Assembly: GCF_029581195.1 (NCBI RefSeq)
Contig: NZ_CP120737.1
Coordinates: 6,735,001 to 6,799,000 of the forward strand
Length of the DNA: 64,000 nt
Origin: Solwaraspora sp. WMMD791
Lineage (GTDB): Bacteria > Actinomycetota > Actinomycetes > Mycobacteriales > Micromonosporaceae
Direction: 5' to 3'
Shown here: positions 25,204 to 34,513 of the stretch, piece by piece
How the letters are laid out: the number at the start of each line of letters is the position of its first letter
How positions within the stretch are numbered: the first letter of the stretch is position 1
Notes under the pieces: model-generated
The model's input: only the letters and a program-made list of their open reading frames with translations
Databases searched by the model: none
Told to the model about the DNA's origin: nothing
Program-made: the position numbers and the translations under genes

Positions 25204-26049
25204 ATGGAACCGGTGACGATCCCGCACCACCAGCAGGACCCGGCCAGCGCGACGCCCGTGCTCGACGTCCGCAAGGCGGGCAAGTCCTACCCCTCCCGCA
25301 AGGGGGAGGTGCTGGCCGTACGCAGCATCGAGTTCGCCGTACACGCCGGCCAGTTCGTCTCGGTCGTCGGCCCCTCCGGCTGCGGCAAGACGACACTCAT
25401 GATGTGCATCGCCGGCCTGCTGCCCATCTCCACCGGGGAGGTCGTCTTCCGGGGAGAGACCATGTCCGGCCCCCGCGACGGCGTCGCGGTCGTCTTCCAG
25501 GACTACAGCCGGTCGCTGTTTCCCTGGCTGACGGTCGAAAAGAACGTCACTCTTCCGCTGCGCGACCGGCGGCTGCCGCGCGCCGAGATCCGCGACCGGG
25601 TGCGGCAGTCGCTGGAGATGGTGGGACTGGCCCACGCCGCCGGCCTGTATCCGTGGCAGCTCTCCGGCGGTATGCAACAGCGGGTGGCGATCGCGCGCGG
25701 GCTCGCCGTACGGCCGGAGATGCTGATCATGGACGAGCCGTTCGCCTCGGTCGACGCCCAGACCCGGGCGAGCCTGGAGGATCTGCTGCTCAAGATCTGG
25801 GCGGAGACGGGGACGACGGTGCTCTTCGTGACCCACGACATCGACGAGGCCGTGTACCTGTCCGACCGGGTGATCGTCCTGTCGCAGGGGCCGTCCACCG
25901 TCGTCGCCGACCTGCCGGTCCCACTCGACCGGCCCCGGGACCAGATCGCGACCAAACAGACGTCGACCTTCGGCGAACTTCGGGAAGAGGTCTACTCGCT
26001 CGTCATGTCCTCCCAACGGCGCACCTCCCTGTCGGCCGAACCGACCTGA
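25204..26049 (+). CDS. ABC transporter ATP-binding protein, NitT/TauT type
   Basis: The 281-residue ATPase that powers uptake. It has Walker A GPSGCGKTT, Q-loop VFQDYSRSLFPW, signature LSGGMQQRVAIARGLA, Walker B MLIMDEPF and the switch His in VTHDIDEA. VFQDYSRSLFPWLTVEKNV is characteristic of SsuB/TauB relatives. ATG 25204 follows AGAGGAGGACC. Last gene of the operon; it ends just before the right copy of the 17-bp repeat. Confidence 0.95.
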   Translation: MEPVTIPHHQQDPASATPVLDVRKAGKSYPSRKGEVLAVRSIEFAVHAGQFVSVVGPSGCGKTTLMMCIAGLLPISTGEVVFRGETMSGPRDGVAVVFQDYSRSLFPWLTVEKNVTLPLRDRRLPRAEIRDRVRQSLEMVGLAHAAGLYPWQLSGGMQQRVAIARGLAVRPEMLIMDEPFASVDAQTRASLEDLLLKIWAETGTTVLFVTHDIDEAVYLSDRVIVLSQGPSTVVADLPVPLDRPRDQIATKQTSTFGELREEVYSLVMSSQRRTSLSAEPT

Positions 26050-26054
26050 CCACC

Positions 26055-26071
26055 TGCGGCTGCGGTCGGTC
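26055..26071 (+). repeat. Right copy of the 17-bp direct repeat
   Basis: Identical to 20148-20164. It begins six bases after the ATPase stop and touches the stop of the FtsX-type permease gene on the other strand. Confidence 0.6.
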
Positions 26072-28019
26072 AGGCCGGGTCGTCGGCACGGTGCGGTGAC
26101 TTACGCGTACGGATGCCGGCTGTCGCCGCCGCTGCGGTGAGCAGCAGGCAGGTGACGCCGATGCCGAGCAGCGGGAGCCACGGAATCGTGATGGGCGCGT
26201 CGATGCCGGCGGCCAGGTCCGCCGTGGTGGCGCGGCGTACGAGCCAGCCCATTAGCGCCATGGTGGCACCGCCCAGCAGCAGACCGGTGCCGCAGACGAG
26301 AGCCGCCTGCCAGATGGCGGCTCGTCTGACCTGGTCGGGGCTCGCGCCGAGAAGCTGGATCAGGTCGCGTTGCCGGCGCCGTTGGGAGGCGCCGATGAGG
26401 GTGGCGTTGACCATCGCGATGGCGGCGTACAGGCCGGCCGGGCCGAGCAGGATGATGAGGCCGAAATTGTTGGACTCGCGGGTCCGCGCCGCGATGGCGT
26501 CGACCCAGTCGCCGGAGTCGACGATCCGGCTGTCGGTGCCGGCGAGCGTGCGCCGCAGGGATTCCCGTGTCGCGGCGACGTCGGCGCGCGGGACGACGAA
26601 GACCGTCCCGGTGGCCCGGACGCTGTCCGGCGGGAGCAGTTCGGCCGGGACGACGAGTTCGGCGTACAGGCCGGGTGCGTCGGGGAGGACGGCGACGACC
26701 CGCAACGGGACCCGCTTGCCGTCGATCCAGACCGGGAGGGTGCCGCCCAGGTCGACGCCGGCGTCGGTGACCCAGGTGGCGGTGACCGCGACCGCGTTCC
26801 CGTGGAAGTCGTCGAGGGTGCCGCGCGTGGCGGCCAGGCCCCGGGCTGCGGACGCGGTGGCCAGGTCGACGACCTCGACCCGGTCGGGTTCGCCGGGGCT
26901 GCCGTCGTCGTCGTGCGCGAGCGTGGCCTGCCGGCGTACGTCGGCAGTCGCGACGGTCCGGTCGGCCGCGACCGACGAGGCCGCATCCGACGCGGCTGTG
27001 GCCGGGCTGCCCACCTCGACGACCAGCGGCGCGTGCAGCCGGGCCCGGTTCTGCGCGGTCGCCCAGTCGGCGGTCAAACTGAGGGTCAGCAGCAGCGACC
27101 CGGCGATAGCCGAAATGGCCAGCACCGGGGCGGCGACCGCAGCGGTGGTGCGGGCAGCGGCGCGTACCTCGTCGCGGGCCATCCGAGCCGTCACGTCCCG
27201 CCCGATGAACGGGCGGGCGAGCAGGGCAGCGAGCCGAGGGATGACGGCGGGTCCGATGCACATCAGGCCGATCACGACCACCTCGGGCAGCAGGATGGAG
27301 GCGAGCATCGACAACAGCGGCGGCTCGTCGGCGGCGGCCACGACGGTGGCCACCAGGCCACCGAAGCAGAGCGCCGCGACGACGAACTGAACGACGCTGG
27401 GCCGGGTCCGCTCGACCGCGGCCTCCCGCAGCGCGGCACTGGGGCTGATCCGGGCGGCCCGGCGCGAGGACCGCCAGGCCCCGAGGAGCGCGACCGCCGC
27501 GCCGGTGGGTGCGGCGACGACCCAGGCGATCCACGGGCTAGGGGCCTGCAGGTCGAGAGTGGTGATCCCGACCGCCCGGACCAGCCGGAGAACGGCCGGA
27601 GCCGACACCGTGCCGAGTAGGCAGCCCACCGTGGTGGCCGCGGCCGCGACGACGACGGACTCGCCCAGCAGGAGCCGGCGTACCTGTCGTGGTGTCGCGC
27701 CGACCAGACGCAGCAGGCCGAGCTCACGACGGCGGCCGGCCACGACGAAGCCGAACGTGCTACCGACCACGAAGAGAGCCATGAACGCCGAGATCGTCGA
27801 CATCATCCCGAACATCGCGGCCAGGCCGTCGAGCTGGGCCCGTTCGTCGGCGCTCGTGCCGGGCCGGCCGTCGGTGGCGTCGATGCTCCCGATGAGCGTC
27901 ACGGTGACGGAGATCAGGACGACCCCGAACAGCAGAGCGACGAAGGCCCCGAGGTAGCCGCGCCAGGAGTGGTGCACGGTCTGCCGGGCCAGGGCCAGCG
28001 TCGTCGGGCCGCGCATCAT
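26070..28019 (-). CDS. FtsX/MacB-type ABC transporter permease
   Basis: A 649-residue membrane protein with the duplicated FtsX layout: an N-terminal helix, an extracytoplasmic portion, and two blocks of three helices (about 60-190 and 520-640), each with the typical GRRRELGLLRLVGATPRQVRRLLLGES-like loop, here seen as LRLVGATPRQVRRLLLGE and again as RDLIQLLGASPDQVRRA. Such permeases export peptides or antibiotics or signal cell-wall stress. The start overlaps the end of its ATPase gene (28016). The divergent two-component system suggests regulated expression of this exporter. Confidence 0.9.
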   Translation of the reverse strand: MMRGPTTLALARQTVHHSWRGYLGAFVALLFGVVLISVTVTLIGSIDATDGRPGTSADERAQLDGLAAMFGMMSTISAFMALFVVGSTFGFVVAGRRRELGLLRLVGATPRQVRRLLLGESVVVAAAATTVGCLLGTVSAPAVLRLVRAVGITTLDLQAPSPWIAWVVAAPTGAAVALLGAWRSSRRAARISPSAALREAAVERTRPSVVQFVVAALCFGGLVATVVAAADEPPLLSMLASILLPEVVVIGLMCIGPAVIPRLAALLARPFIGRDVTARMARDEVRAAARTTAAVAAPVLAISAIAGSLLLTLSLTADWATAQNRARLHAPLVVEVGSPATAASDAASSVAADRTVATADVRRQATLAHDDDGSPGEPDRVEVVDLATASAARGLAATRGTLDDFHGNAVAVTATWVTDAGVDLGGTLPVWIDGKRVPLRVVAVLPDAPGLYAELVVPAELLPPDSVRATGTVFVVPRADVAATRESLRRTLAGTDSRIVDSGDWVDAIAARTRESNNFGLIILLGPAGLYAAIAMVNATLIGASQRRRQRDLIQLLGASPDQVRRAAIWQAALVCGTGLLLGGATMALMGWLVRRATTADLAAGIDAPITIPWLPLLGIGVTCLLLTAAAATAGIRTRKSPHRADDPA

Positions 28020-28753
28020 CGCCGCTCCAGGTCGTTCATCGTCTCGGCGATCTGGCCGGCGTCAGCGCGGGCGAGATGCCCGACGATCTGCCCGTCGGCG
28101 AGGAACAACACCCCGTCCGCGTACGAGGCGGCCAGCGGATCGTGGGTCACCATGACGACGCTCTGGCCGCCGTCGGCCAGCGACCGCAGCAGCCCGAGCA
28201 CGTCGCGTCCGGTGCCACGATCCAGCGCGCCGGTCGGCTCGTCGGCGAACAACACGTCGGGTCGGCCGTGCAGCGCCCGGGCGATCGCGACCCGCTGCTG
28301 CTGACCGCCGGACAGCTCCGACGGCCGGCGTCGGGCATGCTCGGCGAGGCCGACGTGGGCCAGCGCGGTCCGTACCGTGGTCGGATCGGCACGGCGCCCG
28401 GCCAGCCGGGCCGGAAGCGCGACGTTGTCGAACGCGGTGAGTGCGTCGAGCAGGTTGTACGACTGGAAGACGAACGCCATCGCCGTACGCCGGAAGCGGG
28501 TCAACTGGGTCTCGTTCAACGTGTCGAGCCGGGTCCCGCCGACGGTCACCCGCCCCCCGGTCGGCCGGTCGAGACCGGCGGCGAGCTGGAGCAGGGTGGA
28601 CTTGCCGGAGCCGGACGGCCCCATGATCGCGGTGAACGTGCCGCGCTGGAACACGTGGGTCACGCCGCGCAGTGCATGCACCGAGCCGGCGCGGGAGCGG
28701 TAGGTGCGGCTGAGACCGTCGAGTGTGACGGCCGCCGGAGTTGCCTGGGTCAT
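28016..28753 (-). CDS. MacB/LolD-type ABC transporter ATP-binding protein
   Basis: A 245-residue ATPase: Walker A GPSGSGKST, Q-loop FVFQSYNLL, signature LSGGQQQRVAIARAL, Walker B VLFADEPTGALD and switch VTHDP. FVFQSYNLLDALTAFDNV and DEPTGALD are typical of the antimicrobial-peptide/lipoprotein exporter class that pairs with FtsX permeases. ATG 28753 follows the strand-entry region common to the class. First gene of a two-gene operon, about 110 bases from the divergent histidine kinase. Confidence 0.95.
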   Translation of the reverse strand: MTQATPAAVTLDGLSRTYRSRAGSVHALRGVTHVFQRGTFTAIMGPSGSGKSTLLQLAAGLDRPTGGRVTVGGTRLDTLNETQLTRFRRTAMAFVFQSYNLLDALTAFDNVALPARLAGRRADPTTVRTALAHVGLAEHARRRPSELSGGQQQRVAIARALHGRPDVLFADEPTGALDRGTGRDVLGLLRSLADGGQSVVMVTHDPLAASYADGVLFLADGQIVGHLARADAGQIAETMNDLERR

Positions 28754-28862
28754 GCCTCCAGTGGACCCGGCGGGCACGGTCCGGCACACGGGCCCGGACG
28801 CGACTTGCGGGGTAGCGCGTGCGCCACCCCGCACGGCCGATGCGATCCGTAGGGTTTGACCC

Positions 28863-30131
28863 GTGAGCGACGCCTGGACCGCCGTACGCGGACACCCCGC
28901 ACGGTTCCTGGCCTCGGTGTGGCCGTGGCGCTCCCTGGCGTACCTGGCCTCCACCGTGCCGGTCGGTCTGGCCTGGCTGACCGTCCTGGCCGTGGTGGTC
29001 GCGGTGGGTGCGGCCACGGTCGTGCTGATCGCGGGACTCCTCGTGCTGGCCGGGATTCCGGTGCTGGTCCACCTGGCCGCCGCCGGTGAGCGGCGTCGGC
29101 TCCGGCTGATCTACCCCGGGCGGCCGGTGCGCCAGCCACCAGCGCCACGCGACCCGGCGCATCCCCGGGCGTCCTGGCCGCGTCGCCGGGCGTTCTGGCC
29201 GCCTCGCCAAGCGTCGTGGCCGGAGGCGGGCGTCACGGTCCTGCTCACGACGGTGTTCTGGATCGCCGACGCTGTGCTGCTGCTCCTGCTGACGGTCCCG
29301 GTGCTGCTGCTCATCGCCCCGGTGCTGGTCCGTTCCGGCACCATCGACATCGCCGGCTGGCGGGTCGACACCGCCGGTGAGGCATGGGCCGTGGCACCCG
29401 CCGGCCTCGTCACCCTGGTCCTGCTGACGTACGCGGCCACCGCGCTGGCCTGTGGCCAGGCGGCACTGGTCCGGCACCTGCTGGACCCGCCCGAGGCCCA
29501 GCTGGCCGAAGCGGTCCAGCAGCTGCGCAGGTCCCGCACCGGGCTGGTCGACGCGTTCGAAACCGAACGCCGCCGGATCGAGCGCGATCTCCACGACGGC
29601 GTCCAGCAACGTCTCGTCGCCCTGACCATGACACTGGGCAGCGCCGAACTGGACCTGCCCGCCGGCCCCGGCCTCGACCTCGTCCGCGAAGCGCACCAGC
29701 AGGCCGAACAGGCCCTCGCCGACCTGCGCACCACGATCCGGGGCATCCATCCCCGGGTACTGACCGACCACGGCCTCGCCGCAGCCGTGCACGAGATCGC
29801 CGGCCGGTCACCCGTCCCGGTCGACCTCCAGCTCGCCGTCGACGGCCGGCTCCCGCCCACAGTCGAGGCCGCAGCCTACTTCTTCGTCAGCGAGAACCTG
29901 ACCAACGTCGCCCGCCACGCCCGCGCCCGATCGGCACAGGTGCACGCGTGGATCGAGGACCACACGCTGATCGTCTCCGTCGTCGACGACGGCGTCGGCG
30001 GCGCCGACCCACGGGCCGGCACCGGTCTCGCCGGACTGCACGCCCGGCTCGACGCCCTCGACGGCGAACTCGACATCACCAGCCCCACCGGGGGCCCGAC
30101 CCAGGTCAGGATGACGTGCCCGATCCACTGA
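28863..30131 (+). CDS. Sensor histidine kinase, NarL-partner (HisKA_3) type
   Basis: A 422-residue membrane kinase. Hydrophobic segments at about 25-75 and 125-200 form four helices with no large external domain, as in intramembrane-sensing kinases near ABC exporters. The phosphoacceptor is His244 in ERRRIERDLHDGVQQRL. ATP-binding boxes are ENLTNVARHA (N-box) and DDGVGGADPRAGTGLAGL (G-boxes). GTG 28863 is chosen from the divergent spacing. Its last 16 bases overlap the response regulator, so the two are translationally coupled. It probably senses a cell-envelope signal and controls the divergent exporter. Confidence 0.93.
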   Translation: MSDAWTAVRGHPARFLASVWPWRSLAYLASTVPVGLAWLTVLAVVVAVGAATVVLIAGLLVLAGIPVLVHLAAAGERRRLRLIYPGRPVRQPPAPRDPAHPRASWPRRRAFWPPRQASWPEAGVTVLLTTVFWIADAVLLLLLTVPVLLLIAPVLVRSGTIDIAGWRVDTAGEAWAVAPAGLVTLVLLTYAATALACGQAALVRHLLDPPEAQLAEAVQQLRRSRTGLVDAFETERRRIERDLHDGVQQRLVALTMTLGSAELDLPAGPGLDLVREAHQQAEQALADLRTTIRGIHPRVLTDHGLAAAVHEIAGRSPVPVDLQLAVDGRLPPTVEAAAYFFVSENLTNVARHARARSAQVHAWIEDHTLIVSVVDDGVGGADPRAGTGLAGLHARLDALDGELDITSPTGGPTQVRMTCPIH

Positions 30132-30802
30132 CCCCGCCACAGAACCCGCTGCGGATCGTGGTCGCCGAGGACGCGGCCCTGCTCCGGGAAGGGCTGGTGC
30201 GGATCCTCGAACGCGCCGGCCACGAGGTCGTCGCGGCCGTCGCCGACGCGCACGCCCTGCTCACGTACGCCGGAAACTGCCACCCCGACCTCGTCATCAC
30301 CGACATCCGCATGCCACCCACCCACACCGACGAGGGACTGCGCGCGGCGGCGACCATCCGGGCCGCTCAACCCGGCGTCGCGATCATGTTGCTGTCGGCC
30401 TACGTCGCCGACGCCTACGTCGGCGAGCTGCTCGACTCGACCCCCGGCGGCGGCATCGGCTACCTGCTCAAGGACCGGGTCGGCCACGTACGCGACTTCC
30501 TGGACAGCATCGACCGGGTCGCCGCCGGCGGTACGGTCGTCGACGCCGAGGTCGTCCGCCAACTCGTCAGGCTGCGGCGGGCCGACGGCCCACTCGCCGG
30601 CCTCACCGAACGCGAACGCGAAGTGCTCGCGCTCATGGCCGAAGGCCACACCAACCGCGCGATCGCCGGCAAACTGTTCGTGAGCGAGGCAGCGGTACGC
30701 AAGCACATCGGCAACATCTTCACCAAGCTTCCGCTCGACCCGCATTCGGATCGCCGGGTCTCCGCCGTCCTCACCTACCTGCGCGGCTCACCGAGCGCGT
30801 GA
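30116..30802 (+). CDS. LuxR/NarL-family response regulator
   Basis: A 228-residue regulator partnered with the preceding kinase. The receiver domain has VVAEDAALLREGL (acidic pocket), phosphoacceptor Asp63 in PDLVITDIRMPP and the Lys in LLKDRV. The C-terminal LuxR helix-turn-helix is LTEREREVLALMAEGHTNRAIA with VRKHIGNIFTKL. GTG 30116 lies inside the kinase gene; a start further in would remove the first beta strand. A FtsX-type exporter operon is the likely target. Confidence 0.92.
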   Translation: MPDPLTPPQNPLRIVVAEDAALLREGLVRILERAGHEVVAAVADAHALLTYAGNCHPDLVITDIRMPPTHTDEGLRAAATIRAAQPGVAIMLLSAYVADAYVGELLDSTPGGGIGYLLKDRVGHVRDFLDSIDRVAAGGTVVDAEVVRQLVRLRRADGPLAGLTEREREVLALMAEGHTNRAIAGKLFVSEAAVRKHIGNIFTKLPLDPHSDRRVSAVLTYLRGSPSA

Positions 30803-30876
30803 CACCTCACACGAGATCATGATCGGTGAAGGCTCGGGTGCGGTCACTCAACCGGATAGGATGATTCGTATAAGAG

Positions 30877-30898
30877 GACTTGCCTTTTCCAGCAAGTC
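30877..30898. terminator. Hairpin between response regulator and AraC gene
   Basis: GACTTGC (30877-30883) and GCAAGTC (30892-30898) around an eight-base T/C-rich loop, between two convergent genes. The surrounding 220 bases have no gene I trust and mark the start of a lower-G+C stretch. Confidence 0.45.
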
Positions 30899-31023
30899 AT
30901 TACCTAGATCCACGTTGCCGATGGCAACGCCGGCTAGTAGCCACATGAGTCGGCGAGGGAGGATGAACCGGACTTCGACTTGGATGTGTTGGGCGCGTGG
31001 TTCACTGGTCTCTGTATCGAGGG

Positions 31024-32088
31024 TCATGTCGCCGGCCCGTTATTGGGGTTAGGCTCCGGCGAGCTTGTGGGGATCGCTGCAGGTCTGGCGATCTGCAGTT
31101 CTCCGTGGCGTCTGGTTCTCGGTTGGGAAGCAGGACTGCGTACCTCTGTCGGGGAGACGCCGAAATGCTGTTTGAAGTCCCGGGCGAACTGGTCAGGGCG
31201 GAGGTAGCCGTGCATAGCCATTATGGCCTTGATGGGTGTGCTGGCCAGCGAGGGGTCGCGTAGGCTTCGGTGGGATGCTTCGAGACGCACCTTCTTGAGC
31301 AGTTGCATTGGAGTGAATCCAGTGTTCTGGAATATCTTGAACAGGTAGCGCGGTGACACGTTGGCTATCTGCGCAAGCTTCTCGGGACCGAATGCCGGGT
31401 CGTTGAGGTGTCGGTGAAGGATGGCGCGGATACGTGCCCTATGTAGCAGTCGTCGAGTGCGCGGTGTGATTCCGTTCGGTTGGTTGAGTCGCTGACGGAT
31501 CAGCCCGACCGCACACTCGCGTAGGGTGTTTGCGAGATCCGGTTCGTCTCCCTGTTCAGTGGCTGCATTGGTCAGCTCGATAAGGAACTGTGCGATCAGG
31601 CTGCGCCCGGGAAGGTTTCGTGGAATTGCGGTGCCGGCGAGTGACGTTATCGCCGATCGGCGCATTGGTATCAACTTTCGCGAGAATGTCAGCATGACCA
31701 GATGCATCGGTTTGGTTCCCATCGGGTGTATAGCCCGCCATGGCTGAGATAGGTCATACAATGCAATGTCCCGAGCGCGGAAGGACACCTGGGTGCCTGC
31801 CTGCTCCATCTGGGCGTTGCCGTTGACGCTCAGGAATAGGCGGTAGCACCCTGGGTCGCAGGCCCTGATGAGGCGGCCGGTTCGGTTTCCGATAATCTCG
31901 GAGTCTGCAGCCCACGTCACTTCCTCGATTTTGAAGTCGCCGATCTCGGCGACCGACATCACTGCGAGCAACTTGTCTGGTGCGCGTCCGTGGATGGCAA
32001 CTGGGGCCAGCTCGGCAGCAGCGCCCTCGCGGGCATATTCGTACCGCTCGAGCGGGTGAACAGATCTGGTGTCATACAGCACGTACAT
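31024..32088 (-). CDS. AraC-family transcriptional regulator with low-G+C codon use
   Basis: A 354-residue regulator: N-terminal AraC-binding-like sensor (CYRLFLSVNGNAQMEQAG, FRARDIALYDLSQPW) and C-terminal helix-turn-helices (LAQIANVSPRYLFKIFQNTG and AIMAMHGYLRPDQFARDFKQHFGVSPTE), followed by a ~40-residue basic tail. GAGGGA precedes ATG 32088. Codons ending in A/T are much more common than in neighbouring genes and G+C is clearly lower across 30830-32240, suggesting acquisition from another source. Unlike the pair at 14.6-16.7 kb it stands alone; target unknown. Confidence 0.9.
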   Translation of the reverse strand: MYVLYDTRSVHPLERYEYAREGAAAELAPVAIHGRAPDKLLAVMSVAEIGDFKIEEVTWAADSEIIGNRTGRLIRACDPGCYRLFLSVNGNAQMEQAGTQVSFRARDIALYDLSQPWRAIHPMGTKPMHLVMLTFSRKLIPMRRSAITSLAGTAIPRNLPGRSLIAQFLIELTNAATEQGDEPDLANTLRECAVGLIRQRLNQPNGITPRTRRLLHRARIRAILHRHLNDPAFGPEKLAQIANVSPRYLFKIFQNTGFTPMQLLKKVRLEASHRSLRDPSLASTPIKAIMAMHGYLRPDQFARDFKQHFGVSPTEVRSPASQPRTRRHGELQIARPAAIPTSSPEPNPNNGPAT

Positions 32089-32107
32089 GGCCGTCCCTCT
32101 ACTCCAA

Positions 32108-32122
32108 AGACGATTGACGTCT
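32108..32122 (-). promoter_or_regulatory. Inverted repeat upstream of the low-G+C AraC gene
   Basis: AGACG-attga-CGTCT, 20 bases before the start codon. It may be an operator. The rest of the ~250 bases up to 32340 shows nothing else I can name. Confidence 0.3.
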
Positions 32123-32340
32123 ACCCATTGTCCGCTGGAGAGACCAGTCCGGAGTTGGCTGTGGACGCACCTCTGGCGATGATCAGCAAGATCGCTCCGT
32201 TGCTCACCGGCGGCACCTGGCCTGTCCCCCAGTCCTCATCGTGAATCTCGTGAACCTCGGCGGCCCGCCGGATTAGGACAGCGGTCGTCGCAGCTCAATC
32301 GGTAGGTTGCGATGGGGAGCACCGACACGCGGAGGTTCGG

Positions 32341-33762
32341 GTGGACAGAGCGTCGACATCGCTGGCGGAGTTGCTGCATGTCGCGGAGTGGGGGCCACGT
32401 CAGCTTGTGGTAGCGATCAACGCCAGGCTGTCCAGTCAGGGGCGGGACCGGCTCAGACTCGATCCGACGGCTGGGTACGCCTGGGTGCGACGTGGGTTCT
32501 GCCCTCGGCAGCCCATCCCGGACCTGGCCGCTGCTGTGCTCTCCGAACGGCTCGGCTATCCGGTTTCCGTAGATCAACTGTGGCCAGGGCGAGGCGGCGC
32601 GGCGACCGGGCAACAGTCGGCAGTCGATGACCTCGGCTCCATGGCGCACCTCGACGATCTGCTGCGCGAACTCGGCAGGCTCGCCGTCACCACATCTGCG
32701 CCGAGCAGCCCCATCGGCGATGCGTCCGGCGCTGACCTGACGGCTACGATCCATGACCAACTCCGGAGTGCTGTCCTCGTGGCGCGCAATCGGGCTGGTC
32801 ATGAGTACGTGCTTCCGGAGCAGGTGGACCTGATCGCAGCTCACGTCGCGGCGTTGCGCCAACTCGACGATCGCCAGGGCGGCGGCACGCTGAGTCTCCG
32901 ATACGTCACCGCAGAGCTACGCAACGTCGTCGATCTCGTCAACCACGCGAACTATGACGCGGCGACCGGCCGGCGTCTGCTGGCTATCGTGGCCGACCTG
33001 TCTCAGCTTCTCGGATGGCTGCACTTTGACTCCAGTCGTTACGGCTCCGCCGAGCGGTATCTGCTGCTGAGCGTCGGCGTGTGTCGGGCATCCGGTGCGA
33101 GCGACCGGGCAGCCAACGCCATCGGGATGCTGAGCTACGTGTCGGCCTTCGCGGGCCACGGCGCGGATGCCGTTCGCCTGGCGGAGGCAGCGGCCGCTGA
33201 GGGGCGTTCCCCATACCGACGGTTGCGGGCTCGGCTGTTGGGACGAGAAGCTACCGCTGCGGCGGCTGACGGGGACCTGTCTCGATTCCGCAGGTCGGCT
33301 GATCAGGCCATCGATGCGCTCGATCATAGTCAGGATTCGGCGGAGACCTCGTTCCTTTACTACCTGAGTCCGGAGCAGCTCAGTGCGGAAACCGGGCAGG
33401 GACTGGTCGTTCTCGCGGAGCGGACCACCGCGAACCGCAGCCGGCTCCTCGACGAGGGGATCAACCTGCTCGCGGGTGCCGTCGCCACCATGATCGCCCC
33501 GCACCGGGCCGGTGGTGCACCTCCGTACGCACGATCCGGCCTGCTGCACCTCACGTTCCTCGCGAGGGCGCACCTGCTACGCGGCGACGTGCCGGAAGCC
33601 GTGGCGGTCATGCGGGCCGGCCTGGGCCTGCTGCCGCTTGTGCAGTCGCCACGCGGGCGGAGCTACCTCCGAGGGCTTCGCCCGATGCTGGCCCGGCGGT
33701 CCCGCTCCGCCACCGTCGCCGAGTTCCTTCCGGAGTTCGATGCGGCATTATCGAGGATGTGA
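32341..33762 (+). CDS. Transcriptional-regulator-like protein with helical (TPR-type) repeats
   Basis: A 473-residue protein of the kind found in actinomycetes with an N-terminal DNA-binding-like region (1-90, LAELLHVAEWGPRQLVVAIN, then WVRRGFCPRQPIPDLAAAVLSERLGYPVS split as GFCPRQPIPDLAAAV) and a long C-terminal array of helix pairs (about 190-460) resembling tetratricopeptide repeats (YGSAERYLLLSVGVCRASG, HGADAVRLAEAAAAEG, GDVPEAVAVMRAGLGLLP). No enzymatic motif. It probably acts in signalling or gene control. The stop overlaps the GTG of the following acetyltransferase (GTGA). Confidence 0.7.
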   Translation: MDRASTSLAELLHVAEWGPRQLVVAINARLSSQGRDRLRLDPTAGYAWVRRGFCPRQPIPDLAAAVLSERLGYPVSVDQLWPGRGGAATGQQSAVDDLGSMAHLDDLLRELGRLAVTTSAPSSPIGDASGADLTATIHDQLRSAVLVARNRAGHEYVLPEQVDLIAAHVAALRQLDDRQGGGTLSLRYVTAELRNVVDLVNHANYDAATGRRLLAIVADLSQLLGWLHFDSSRYGSAERYLLLSVGVCRASGASDRAANAIGMLSYVSAFAGHGADAVRLAEAAAAEGRSPYRRLRARLLGREATAAAADGDLSRFRRSADQAIDALDHSQDSAETSFLYYLSPEQLSAETGQGLVVLAERTTANRSRLLDEGINLLAGAVATMIAPHRAGGAPPYARSGLLHLTFLARAHLLRGDVPEAVAVMRAGLGLLPLVQSPRGRSYLRGLRPMLARRSRSATVAEFLPEFDAALSRM

Positions 33763-34289
33763 GGAACAGTCACACCGCCCTCCCTGACGGGTTTGCGCTG
33801 CTCGAACGCGGCGTGCGGCACCCGGACGCGGCGCTCCTGCTGCGCAACTTCTACCAGGAGCAGGTTGGCCGGTACGGCTTCGCTGAGCCGGCCGCTCTCG
33901 ACCCAGCGGCGTTCGCGGCTCCAAACGGAATCTTCCTCGTCGCCTACCGACAGGGCGGCCCGGTAGGTTGCGGTGGCTGCCGCTGGTACGAACGGGAGAC
34001 CGGCACGGTCGAGATAAAGAAGACGTTCCTCCTTCCCGAGGCACGCAGCCTCGGGGTCGGACGTGCGATGCTAGAACGCCTCGAAGATCAGGCGGCCAGG
34101 TGGGGTGCGCGGCGAGCAGTCCTCGAAACCGGAGTCCGCAACACCGCCGCGCTCGCGTTCTTCGCTGAGAACGGCTATCAGCCGATCGACGCCTACGTCC
34201 CCGGCCGTGATCCGGCGATCAACCGTGCATTTATGAAGTGGTTGTCTCCGGTCTCTGAGTCAGTGGTCGAGCAGGTCAGCGCCCGATAG
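33759..34289 (+). CDS. GNAT-family N-acetyltransferase
   Basis: A 176-residue GNAT enzyme that should acetylate a small amine or protein using acetyl-CoA. Conserved parts are IFLVAYRQGGPVGCGGCRWY (central strands), IKKTFLLPEARSLGVGRAML with the LGVGRA pyrophosphate loop, and ETGVRNTAALAFFAENGY. Translationally coupled to the TPR regulator by a four-base overlap, so its activity may be tied to that protein. Substrate unknown. Confidence 0.9.
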   Translation: MRNSHTALPDGFALLERGVRHPDAALLLRNFYQEQVGRYGFAEPAALDPAAFAAPNGIFLVAYRQGGPVGCGGCRWYERETGTVEIKKTFLLPEARSLGVGRAMLERLEDQAARWGARRAVLETGVRNTAALAFFAENGYQPIDAYVPGRDPAINRAFMKWLSPVSESVVEQVSAR

Positions 34290-34334
34290 CGTTACTCGCT
34301 ACCTTCGCGGTTCGATTGAATCGCCGCGTTGGAA

Positions 34335-34380
34335 GTTCATGTAGTTCACGCATTGCTCCTGCCGTTCACGGCATTCACGG
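34335..34380 (+). promoter_or_regulatory. Four TTCA(C/T)G repeats upstream of the zinc-ribbon/GPP34 operon
   Basis: GTTCATG (34335), GTTCACG (34344), GTTCACG (34364) and ATTCACG (34373) form two pairs, each with 9-base spacing, the pairs 29 bases apart. The arrangement suggests cooperative binding of a regulator about 135-180 bases before the operon. Confidence 0.45.
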
Positions 34381-34513
34381 TTGGCGTGCATTCCCGTAGC
34401 CACTTGGTGCTGGTCAACTGGATCTGCGATCCGCTCTCACGTCATGGCGGCCCGTTGTCGGGCCGACGGATCGCACCCTCGGACGCCTCACTCGTGTCTG
34501 CTTTGGAGGAGCG

